This document shows, piece after piece, positions 1 to 5,581 of a stretch of 5,581 nucleotides of DNA. Position numbers and translations under genes: made by a program. The notes below the pieces were generated by a model, which was not told where the DNA came from, searched no databases, and worked only from the letters and a program-made list of their open reading frames with translations. The stretch lies in contig CAMHRD010000092.1 of the NCBI GenBank assembly GCA_946187365.1, positions 1-5,581 on the forward strand. The letters are read 5' to 3'. Position 1 is the first letter of the stretch, and each line of letters starts with the position of its first letter. This stretch comes from an uncultured Bacteroidales bacterium (GTDB lineage: Bacteria; Bacteroidota; Bacteroidia; Bacteroidales; UBA932).

Positions 1-471
1 AAGATAGGTGACCTTGTTCTTCCTATTGCAGCCATCAGAGGAGAGGGAACATCCAATGACTACTACCCGCTGGTAGTTCCCGCACTTCCTGCCTTCATGC
101 TCCAGCGTGCCGTTTCTTCTGCCATAAGAGACCACGGAAAGGATTACTGGACAGGCACTGTATTTACCACAAACAGAAGACTTTGGGAACATGATGATAA
201 GTTTAAGGAGTATCTCTCTTCTACCCGTGCAATGGCGGTAGATATGGAGACCGCAACACTCTTTATCTGCGGTTTTGCAAACCATATTCCTACGGGCGCA
301 CTTCTTTTGGTATCTGACCAGCCTATGATTCCGGAGGGCATTAAGACGGATGCAAACGATAAGGTTGTAACTCAGAAGTTTGTAGATGATCATCTTCAGA
401 TGGGTATAGATTCCCTTAAGATGATTATTGATGAAAAGAAGACCGTTAAACACTTGAAATACGACTGGTAA
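1..471 (+). CDS. amn: AMP nucleosidase, C-terminal part (5' end outside window)
   Basis: Hydrolyses AMP to adenine and ribose 5-phosphate in the cytoplasm, a route of purine nucleotide breakdown and salvage. The frame is open from base 1 and gives 156 residues before TAA at 469-471. An ATG at 97 is internal, because the 32 codons before it continue the conserved family sequence, including IAAIRGEGTSNDYY. The fold is the PNP/UDP phosphorylase family. The visible AVDMETATLF segment carries the Met82-Glu83 pair expected to contact the ribose, and the late SDQPM segment (Asp106, visible numbering) matches the position of the family's catalytic Asp. I recall the Bacteroidetes form as about 260 residues, shorter than E. 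coli Amn, so roughly 100 N-terminal residues are missing here. It is translationally linked to the Nudix gene by a TAATG overlap. Another nucleoside phosphorylase is possible, but the GEGTSNDY and SDQPM segments favour AMP nucleosidase. Confidence 0.9.
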   Translation, partial: KIGDLVLPIAAIRGEGTSNDYYPLVVPALPAFMLQRAVSSAIRDHGKDYWTGTVFTTNRRLWEHDDKFKEYLSSTRAMAVDMETATLFICGFANHIPTGALLLVSDQPMIPEGIKTDANDKVVTQKFVDDHLQMGIDSLKMIIDEKKTVKHLKYDW

Positions 472-473
472 TG
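469..473 (+). promoter_or_regulatory. TAATG stop/start overlap coupling amn to the Nudix gene
   Basis: The amn stop (TAA, 469-471) and the Nudix start (ATG, 471-473) share one base. The bases just upstream (about 455-468) hold no Shine-Dalgarno-like purine run. Ribosomes finishing amn probably restart on the Nudix ATG, which would tie the two protein levels together. The overlap is seen directly; the coupling is inferred. Confidence 0.6.
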
Positions 474-860
474 CTTAAGAGCATAGAGGTTGTTGCTGCT
501 GTTATTTGCAGAGAGGGTAAAGTGTTTGCAACTCAGAGAGGGTACGGAGATTTTAAAGATATGTGGGAGTTTCCGGGTGGCAAGATGGAGAGGGGAGAAA
601 CGCCTCAAGGGGCTCTGGTTAGGGAGATTAGAGAGGAACTGGATGCTGAGATAACGGTAGGAGATTTGATTAAGACCGTGGAGTATGATTATCCCGCTTT
701 TCATCTTAAGATGCACTGCTTTCTCTGCTCTTTGAATTCTGACTTTATTCTTAAAGAACACGAATCTGCCAGGTGGCTTACAAAAAAAGATCTGCGGAGC
801 GTCAACTGGCTCCCCGCAGATCTATCTGTAATTGAGACTCTTGAAAAGAGTCTTATTTGA
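471..860 (+). CDS. MutT-like Nudix nucleoside triphosphate pyrophosphohydrolase
   Basis: A 129-residue single-domain Nudix hydrolase, the usual size for MutT/CTP-pyrophosphohydrolase-type enzymes. These cleave (d)NTPs, often oxidised or otherwise abnormal ones such as 8-oxo-dGTP, to the monophosphate and pyrophosphate. The Nudix box spans residues 37-59: Gly37, Glu43, then Arg51-Glu52 and the metal-binding Glu55-Glu56. Its usual final Gly is Asp58. It is preceded by the MutT-like WEFPGGK run (residues 32-38). The N-terminal VVAAVI strand and the late ARWLTKKDL segment also fit this subgroup. The start is fixed by the overlap with the amn stop. Its partner suggests purine-pool maintenance, but the true substrate cannot be read from the sequence. 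The 3' end overlaps the convergent ATPase gene by 8 bases, and codons 783-823 double as an apparent terminator for that gene on the other strand. Confidence 0.9.
   Translation: MLKSIEVVAAVICREGKVFATQRGYGDFKDMWEFPGGKMERGETPQGALVREIREELDAEITVGDLIKTVEYDYPAFHLKMHCFLCSLNSDFILKEHESARWLTKKDLRSVNWLPADLSVIETLEKSLI
782..823 (-). terminator. Intrinsic terminator for the CoA-transferase/ATPase operon, inside the Nudix gene
   Basis: Read on the - strand, AGATCTGCGG (823-814) pairs perfectly with CCGCAGATCT (797-788). The stem continues with AGC/GCT (811-809 with 800-798) past a two-base GG bulge and closes on an 8-base loop. A run of seven T follows at once (788-782, the first of them paired). The stem begins about 30 bases after the ATPase stop codon. 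On the + strand the hairpin is not followed by a T run, so it reads as a terminator only for the - strand. No folding energy was computed. Confidence 0.8.
835..858 (+). terminator. Possible weak terminator of the amn-Nudix unit
   Basis: AGACTCT (835-841) and AGAGTCT (847-853) form a perfect 7-bp stem with a 5-base loop, followed by TATTT just before the Nudix stop. The stem is short and only moderately GC-rich, and the T tract is interrupted, so termination may be partial. No better + strand terminator is visible in the adjoining sequence. The hairpin could instead be chance. Confidence 0.35.
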
Positions 861-2421
861 TAATACTTCCCAGAATATCTCTTGTAATGGTACGGGTTGC
901 GGCTGAGGTTGCATTCTTTACAATTCTCTTGCCTGTACCCTTGGTCTTTCTTCCGGTTAATGCGTTCCCCGCCATGGTGGCAATGGCTGCTGTAACTGCG
1001 GTGATAATGGCCTTAAATACCTTGCTTACAGTAGATTTACCCTTCTTCTTTGCTTTCTCTTTCTCCTCAAGTTCCTGCTGTTTCTGAATTGCAAGAGCCT
1101 CTTCTGCCTTTTTGCGCTCCTCTTCCTCTCTCTTTGCATTCTCCAAAAGAACCTCAAATGCAGACTCTCTGTCATGAACCTTATCGTACTTGCCCAATAT
1201 GCGTGAAGAGTTGATAATCTGTCTTCTCTGGCTCTCATCTATTGCTCCTATCTGGCTCATTGGGAAGAGAATCTTTGCCTTCTCCACAATGGAAGGAGCA
1301 CCCTTCTCATCCAGGAATGAGACCAGTGCCTCTCCTGTTCCGAGGTTCATAATTGCATCCTCTGTCTTGAATGAAGGATTTGCTCTGAAAGTCTCTGCTG
1401 CAACCTTTACAGCTCTCTGATCCTTAGGAGTATATGCCCTTAAAGCGTGCTGTACGCGGTTACCCAGCTGACCAAGAATTACCTCTGGAATATCTGTAGG
1501 AAGCTGAGAGATAAAGTATACTCCAACGCCCTTGCTTCGGATGAGTCTTATTACCTGCTCAATCTTGTCTGTCAATGACTTGGAAGTACCCTCAAAGAGC
1601 ATGTGAGCCTCGTCAAAGAAGAATACCAGACGCGGATAATCCATATCTCCAACCTCGGGCAGATTGGTGTAAAGCTCTGAGAGCAACCAGAGTAGGAAGG
1701 TGGAGTAGAGTTTAGGACGGTGCATCAGTTTATCTGCTGCAAGTACGTTCATTATTCCCTTACCCGTTGCAGCATCTGTCTGCAGAAGATCCATAATATC
1801 AAATGAAGGCTCTGCAAAGAAGTTGTCACCTCCCTGGTTTTCAAGAGTTAACAGAGATCTCTGAATTGCACCTATACTTTGAGGAGCAATGTTTCCGTAT
1901 GTGGTAGTATACTCTGCGGAATGCTGAGAGAGGTAGTTGAGCATTGAACGCAAATCTTTAATGTCATCCAAAAGGAGTCCCTTCTGGTCTGCAACCTTAA
2001 AGAGCACGTTCAGTACACCCTCTTGAGTATCATTAAGTTCCAGTATTCTGGAGAGAAGCTGAGGCCCCATCTTTGAGATGGTGGATCTCATAGGATGGCC
2101 CTCTTCTCCAAAGACGTCAAAGAAGCGGACAGGGCAAGGTTGGAAATTTGGATCCGGAATTCCGAACTCATCTTTTCTCTTCTCAATAAAGCCGCTCATC
2201 TTACCGCTCTGGCTTATACCTGAGAGGTCTCCCTTCATATCTGCCATAAAGCAAGGAACTCCTGCCTGGCAGAAACTCTCCGCTATAACTTGCAGAGTGA
2301 CAGTCTTTCCGGTGCCTGTGGCTCCGGAGATGAGGCCGTGGCGGTTAGCCATCTTTCCAATCATGGAGATTGGACCGTTGTCTGAATGAGCAATGTAAAG
2401 CCCGCGTTCTTTGTCGTACAT
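853..2421 (-). CDS. yjgR: YjgR/DUF853 family HerA/FtsK-like ATPase
   Basis: A 522-residue P-loop ATPase of the HerA/FtsK class, resembling E. coli YjgR (about 500 residues), whose cellular role is not established. Walker A is GATGTGKT (33-40), within the hallmark MANRHGLISGATGTGKT region. Walker B is LVFFFDEAH (265-273). A sensor-like strand GVYFISQ (300-306) and the GNRVQHALRAYTPKDQRAV region (320-338), with candidate arginine-finger residues, follow. Residues about 415-462 are rich in Glu and Lys and probably form a coiled coil. Next come an uncharged Ala-rich stretch (471-488) and a basic tail ending ILGSIIK. No signal peptide is seen. The ATG at 2421 has no Shine-Dalgarno sequence and sits 14 bases after the CoA-transferase stop, so the two are probably co-transcribed. 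HerA-type DNA translocation is inferred from fold only. No nuclease or Sir2 partner of HerA-type defence systems is adjacent. Confidence 0.88.
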   Translation of the reverse strand: MYDKERGLYIAHSDNGPISMIGKMANRHGLISGATGTGKTVTLQVIAESFCQAGVPCFMADMKGDLSGISQSGKMSGFIEKRKDEFGIPDPNFQPCPVRFFDVFGEEGHPMRSTISKMGPQLLSRILELNDTQEGVLNVLFKVADQKGLLLDDIKDLRSMLNYLSQHSAEYTTTYGNIAPQSIGAIQRSLLTLENQGGDNFFAEPSFDIMDLLQTDAATGKGIMNVLAADKLMHRPKLYSTFLLWLLSELYTNLPEVGDMDYPRLVFFFDEAHMLFEGTSKSLTDKIEQVIRLIRSKGVGVYFISQLPTDIPEVILGQLGNRVQHALRAYTPKDQRAVKVAAETFRANPSFKTEDAIMNLGTGEALVSFLDEKGAPSIVEKAKILFPMSQIGAIDESQRRQIINSSRILGKYDKVHDRESAFEVLLENAKREEEERKKAEEALAIQKQQELEEKEKAKKKGKSTVSKVFKAIITAVTAAIATMAGNALTGRKTKGTGKRIVKNATSAATRTITRDILGSIIK

Positions 2422-2435
2422 ATTTGAATTAGAAA

Positions 2436-3776
2436 CTAGTAAACAATCTCTTTAGCAGAGAAGTCCCAAGGTTTGTATGGTGTGCGTGGGAATCTTCTCT
2501 CAAACTCCTTAATGAGTTCATCTCTGAACTTAGGATGTGCCAGACCAATAAGCATTCTTGCTCTGTCTCTCAGGCATGCACCCTTAAGGTGAGCAATACC
2601 GTACTCAGTGATAACATAATCAATGTCATCTCTTGGAGTGGTAATTCCGGCACCCTCTGTAAGATAAGCCTTTATACGAGACATCTCCCCGTGCTTTGCA
2701 GTAGAAGGGAATGCAAGAATGGCCTTGCTGGTCTTGTTCCAGGAAGCACCTCTGATGAAGTCTACCTGTCCGCCTGTTCCGCTAAATATCTTAAGACCAA
2801 TGGTTTCTGCGGTACTCTGACCCTGCAGATCCATCTCAAGAGCAGAGTTGATAGATACAAAGTGATCCATCTGGCAGATAGTTCTTGGGTCATTGCAATA
2901 GCTTACAGGATACATCAATACATCCGGGTTATGGTCTACAAAGTCATACAACATCTGTGATCCCATAAGGAAGCCGGTTACCAGTTTACCCGGGTGAAGT
3001 TTCTTCTTTGCATTGGTAATTACACCCTTCTTAACCAGCTCAACCACACCGTCTGAGAACATCTCAGTATGAATACCAAGATCCTTTTTGTTGGTCATAT
3101 AGTGAAGTGCTGCATCCGGAATTGCACCAATACCTAACTGAAGAGTTGCACCGTCCTCAACCAATGAAGCGCAGTACTCTCCAATCTTCTCCTCAACAGG
3201 TCCTATGGTTGGTTTAGGAAGCTGGAACATAGGCTTTGAGGTAGGTACAATGTAGTTGATCTTTGAGATGTGAACAAGGCAGTCTCCGTATCCGAGGAAC
3301 GGCATCTGGTCATTCATCTCCGCCATAATAATCTTTGCACGGTCAACAGCCAACTTGGTATAATCCACTGAGATACCGAGTGAGCAGTATCCATCCTCAT
3401 TAGGAGGAGTTACCGTAATCATTGCTACGTCAATAGGATAGCGGGTGTCAAACCAGTCTCCAATCTGATGATAATAGTAAGGAACAAAATCTCCGCGGTC
3501 ATCATTAAGTCCCTCTCTGGTGTTACCGTGAGCAAAGTTTGTGATGTGACGGAAGTGTCCGTAACCCTCAGGCTGCATGTAAGTTGCAGGGTGAAGCGTT
3601 ACCATGTGATAGATGTCAACGTCTGTAAGTCTGTCTCTCTGATCCATCATTGCAAGAGGAATCTCCTGAGGAGCAGCAGCGGAGTGACCCAATACTATGT
3701 TCATTCCGCTCTGAATAGCGCCGGCAGCAACTTCAGGTGTGACAATTCTGTCTTTGTATTTTTCTAACCAATCCAT
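2436..3776 (-). CDS. Acetyl-CoA hydrolase/transferase family protein (4-hydroxybutyrate/butyrate CoA-transferase type)
   Basis: A 446-residue family I CoA-transferase of the Cat2/AbfT type, complete in length. Such enzymes move CoA between an acyl-CoA and a free acid, commonly acetate, through a glutamyl-CoA thioester. The candidate catalytic residue is Glu238 in GIHTEMFSDG, the same number I recall for the active-site Glu of Clostridium aminobutyricum 4-hydroxybutyrate CoA-transferase. Other family marks are TVTPPNEDGYCSLG (121-134), GIGAIPDAAL (215-224) and the CoA-contacting GTGGQVDFIRGAS (333-345). The protein is cytoplasmic. In fermenting Bacteroidales such enzymes can serve butyrate, propionate/succinate or 4-hydroxybutyrate conversion. 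No pathway partner lies beside it, so the acyl substrate is open. The start at 3776 follows an A-rich leader without a Shine-Dalgarno sequence, and a Bacteroidetes-type promoter lies about 45 bases upstream. It is the first gene of a likely two-gene operon with the ATPase. Confidence 0.88.
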   Translation of the reverse strand: MDWLEKYKDRIVTPEVAAGAIQSGMNIVLGHSAAAPQEIPLAMMDQRDRLTDVDIYHMVTLHPATYMQPEGYGHFRHITNFAHGNTREGLNDDRGDFVPYYYHQIGDWFDTRYPIDVAMITVTPPNEDGYCSLGISVDYTKLAVDRAKIIMAEMNDQMPFLGYGDCLVHISKINYIVPTSKPMFQLPKPTIGPVEEKIGEYCASLVEDGATLQLGIGAIPDAALHYMTNKKDLGIHTEMFSDGVVELVKKGVITNAKKKLHPGKLVTGFLMGSQMLYDFVDHNPDVLMYPVSYCNDPRTICQMDHFVSINSALEMDLQGQSTAETIGLKIFSGTGGQVDFIRGASWNKTSKAILAFPSTAKHGEMSRIKAYLTEGAGITTPRDDIDYVITEYGIAHLKGACLRDRARMLIGLAHPKFRDELIKEFERRFPRTPYKPWDFSAKEIVY

Positions 3777-3821
3777 ATTGTTTGTCTTTTAAATTAATCG
3801 TAAAACTTTGAATTCAATTCC

Positions 3822-3851
3822 CAAATATAAGAAAAAATATGGATTTTCCAA
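3822..3851 (-). promoter_or_regulatory. Bacteroidetes-type promoter of the CoA-transferase/ATPase operon
   Basis: On the - strand, TATATTTG (3829-3822) matches the Bacteroidetes -7 consensus TAnnTTTG exactly. It is preceded after 19 bases by TTG (3851-3849), the core of the -33 element. A second TTG (3854-3852) lies directly upstream. Transcription would begin near 3815, giving a leader of about 40 bases before the ATG at 3776. This supports the housekeeping sigma factor of this phylum. No operator repeat is visible around it. Confidence 0.72.
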
Positions 3852-3852
3852 C

Positions 3853-3885
3853 AAAAAAGGAGGCAACCTTTCAGTTACCTCCTTT
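3853..3885 (-). terminator. Intrinsic terminator of dnaK
   Basis: On the - strand a 12-bp stem pairs AAAGGAGGTAAC (3885-3874) with GTTGCCTCCTTT (3867-3856), with a single G-U wobble and a 6-base loop. The T run at 3858-3853 follows, its first three bases being paired. It starts 21 bases after the dnaK stop. On the + strand the wobble becomes a C-A mismatch and the following T run is shorter, so the - strand reading is preferred. The GGAGGT in the stem looks like a Shine-Dalgarno sequence but precedes no ORF. Confidence 0.88.
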
Positions 3886-3906
3886 ATCATTTGCTACCGG
3901 GTTGGC

Positions 3907-5581
3907 TTATTTCACCTCTTCAAAGTCTACATCTGTTACCTCACCGTCTTTGCCGCCCTGATTGTTAGATGATCCCTGGTTAGCGTTAGGGTCATAACCT
4001 CCCTGAGTTCCAGGATTAGGGCCCTGCTGAGCACCGGCAGCCTTAGCCATATCCTCGCTTGCAGCGTGCCAAGCCTCATTAAGCTGATTCATAAGGTTAT
4101 CCAACTCTGCAATGTTCTTAGCCTGGTGAGCCTCCTTCAGTTTCTTGGTAGCCTCCTCAATCTTAGCCTTCTTGTCTGCAGGAATCTTGTCTCCGTAATC
4201 CTTGAGGTTCTTCTCACTTGCAAATACCTGAGCATCTGCATTGTTGAGTTTGTCTGCCTTCTCTCTCTCCGCCTTATCTGCCTGCTCGTTAGCCTTAGCC
4301 TCGTCTCTCATTCTCTTTATCTCAGCCTCGCTAAGTCCGCTGGAAGCCTCAATTCTGATCTGCTGCTCCTTACCGGTTCCCTTATCCTTTGCAGATACGT
4401 TGAGAATACCGTTGGCATCAATATCAAAGGTTACTTCAATCTGAGGAACACCTCTTGGCGCCGGCATAATGCCGTCCAGGTGGAATCTACCAATAGATTT
4501 GTTACCGGAAGCCATAGGACGTTCGCCCTGAAGTACGTGAACCTCTACAGACGGCTGATTATCAGATGCAGTAGAGAAGATCTGACTCTTGCGGGTAGGG
4601 ATGGTGGTGTTAGCCTCAATAAGTTTGGTGAATACACCGCCGAATGTCTCAATACCCAATGACAGAGGAGTAACATCCAACAGAAGCACATCCTTTACGT
4701 CACCTGCCAGAACTCCGCCCTGAATAGAGGCGCCAATTGCAACAACCTCATCAGGGTTAACGCTCTTATTAGGCTCTTTTCCAAAGAAATCCTTAACCAT
4801 CTGCTGTACTTTTGGAATACGGCTTGAACCGCCAACCAAAAGAACCTCGTTAATGTCAGATGCGCTTAAGTGAGCGTCTGCCAGTGCCTTGCGGCAAGGC
4901 TCAATACACTTCTGGAAGAACGGATCTGCAAGTGCCTCAAATTTAGCTCTTGTAAGAGTCTTAACAAGGTGCTGAGGAACGCCGTCTATAGGCATGATGT
5001 AAGGAAGGTTGATCTCTGTGGTTGTCTGGCTTGAGAGCTCAATCTTAGCCTTTTCTGCAGCCTCTTTCAGTCTCTGAAGGGCCATAGGATCTTTGCTCAG
5101 ATCTGCACCGCTGTGGTCATTCTTAAACTCCTCAACCAGCCAGTCTATGATAACGTGGTCAAAGTCATCACCTCCCAGGTGGGTATCACCGTTGGTAGAT
5201 TTAACCTCAAACACACCGTCTCCAAGTTCAAGGATAGAGATATCAAATGTGCCTCCACCAAGGTCAAACACAGCCACTTTAGCATCTTTCTCCTTCTTGT
5301 CCAGACCGTATGCAAGTGCCGCTGCGGTAGGCTCGTTGATGATTCTCTTAACGGTAAGACCTGCAATCTCACCGGCCTCTTTGGTTGCCTGACGCTGAGA
5401 GTCTGTAAAGTATGCAGGAACTGTAATGACAGCCTCTGTAACTGTCTGTCCCAGATAATCTTCTGCGGTTTTCTTCATCTTCTGAAGAATCATAGCAGAA
5501 ATCTCCTGCGGTGAGTAAAGTCTTCCGTCAATATCTATTCTAGGAGTGTTGTTGTCACCCTTAACTACCTTGTAAGGTACG
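3907..5581 (-). CDS. dnaK: Chaperone protein DnaK (Hsp70), N-terminus outside window
   Basis: Cytoplasmic Hsp70 chaperone that binds exposed hydrophobic segments of unfolded proteins in an ATP cycle driven by DnaJ and GrpE. The frame is open to the window edge and gives 557 residues. By alignment from memory with E. coli DnaK, about 90 N-terminal residues, including the first phosphate loop, are missing. An ATG at 5493 is internal, since 29 conserved codons precede it, including DIDGRLYSPQEISA. Counting from that Met: phosphate-2 motif DLGGGTFD (77-84), adenosine motif LLVGGSSRIPKV (218-229), interdomain linker DVLLLDVTPLS (268-278), the beta substrate-binding domain to about 385, a helical lid to about 487, and a Gly/Asn/Gln-rich tail ending DVDFEEVK. 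A strong terminator follows and no dnaJ or grpE lies downstream, so this is the last gene of its unit. Its promoter and any heat-shock control are off the window. Confidence 0.97.
   Translation of the reverse strand, partial: VPYKVVKGDNNTPRIDIDGRLYSPQEISAMILQKMKKTAEDYLGQTVTEAVITVPAYFTDSQRQATKEAGEIAGLTVKRIINEPTAAALAYGLDKKEKDAKVAVFDLGGGTFDISILELGDGVFEVKSTNGDTHLGGDDFDHVIIDWLVEEFKNDHSGADLSKDPMALQRLKEAAEKAKIELSSQTTTEINLPYIMPIDGVPQHLVKTLTRAKFEALADPFFQKCIEPCRKALADAHLSASDINEVLLVGGSSRIPKVQQMVKDFFGKEPNKSVNPDEVVAIGASIQGGVLAGDVKDVLLLDVTPLSLGIETFGGVFTKLIEANTTIPTRKSQIFSTASDNQPSVEVHVLQGERPMASGNKSIGRFHLDGIMPAPRGVPQIEVTFDIDANGILNVSAKDKGTGKEQQIRIEASSGLSEAEIKRMRDEAKANEQADKAEREKADKLNNADAQVFASEKNLKDYGDKIPADKKAKIEEATKKLKEAHQAKNIAELDNLMNQLNEAWHAASEDMAKAAGAQQGPNPGTQGGYDPNANQGSSNNQGGKDGEVTDVDFEEVK

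Noticed and set aside
396..761. A 121-codon - strand frame spanning the amn/Nudix junction
   Set aside because: It crosses two conserved + strand genes and has no family-like features.
853..2421. HerA-like ATPase as part of an anti-phage defence island (HerA with a Sir2 or DUF4297 effector)
   Set aside because: The protein fits the YjgR/DUF853 branch, and both flanks are housekeeping or metabolic genes with no nuclease, Sir2 or other effector. Nothing in composition suggests transfer.
2535..2960. A 141-codon + strand open frame, and a 99-codon one at 3468-3767, antisense to the CoA-transferase
   Set aside because: Both sit inside a well-supported gene and encode Cys/Val/Ser-rich sequence with no recognisable fold. 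They are shadows of the real frame.
3874..3885. Shine-Dalgarno-like GGAGGT upstream of a hidden small gene between dnaK and the CoA-transferase
   Set aside because: It is part of the dnaK terminator stem, and no plausible reading frame follows on either strand before the next gene.
4066..4662. A 198-codon, Leu/Ser-rich open frame on the + strand, antisense to dnaK
   Set aside because: It lies wholly inside the conserved dnaK gene and follows from its codon bias. Antisense frames of dnaK are a known source of false database entries, for example false glutamate dehydrogenase calls. No start context or known domain supports it.
5145..5514. Overlapping frames on both strands within the 5' half of the visible dnaK sequence
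   Set aside because: The dnaK frame here is conserved residue by residue with known Hsp70 motifs, so the others are by-products.

Overview
The window looks like ordinary chromosome from a member of the Bacteroidota, probably of the order Bacteroidales. Three things suggest this. The single promoter I can read fits the Bacteroidetes-type -33/-7 pattern (TTG, 19 bases, TATATTTG). The visible starts lack Shine-Dalgarno sequences and instead have A/T-rich leaders. The proteins, such as a short AMP nucleosidase and a DnaK ending in DVDFEEVK, have the look of that phylum. Base and codon use appear uniform throughout, and I see no mobile element, tRNA, rRNA or CRISPR array.

Layout: On the + strand, the 3' part of an AMP nucleosidase gene (amn, 1-471) overlaps by one base (TAATG) with a small MutT-like Nudix hydrolase gene (471-860). 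The other three genes are on the - strand. Reading in that direction they are dnaK (5581-3907, its first ~90 codons outside the window), a 4-hydroxybutyrate/butyrate-type CoA-transferase (3776-2436) and a HerA/FtsK-like ATPase of the YjgR/DUF853 family (2421-853). The CoA-transferase and ATPase genes are 14 bases apart and share one apparent promoter. The Nudix and ATPase genes converge and overlap by 8 bases at their stop codons. The only sizeable non-coding stretch is the 130 bases at 3777-3906. It holds the dnaK terminator, the promoter of the next operon directly abutting it, and a short leader. No gene-free stretch exceeds 300 bases.

How it works together: This is three transcription units of mostly housekeeping character: purine nucleotide breakdown with nucleotide-pool cleaning, a chaperone, and acyl-CoA metabolism paired with an ATPase of unknown job. 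I found no previously undescribed system. The best signals are regulatory and come from compact packing. A strong intrinsic terminator for the - strand operon lies inside the coding sequence of the convergent Nudix gene. The dnaK terminator's U-tract runs straight into the -33 element of the following promoter.
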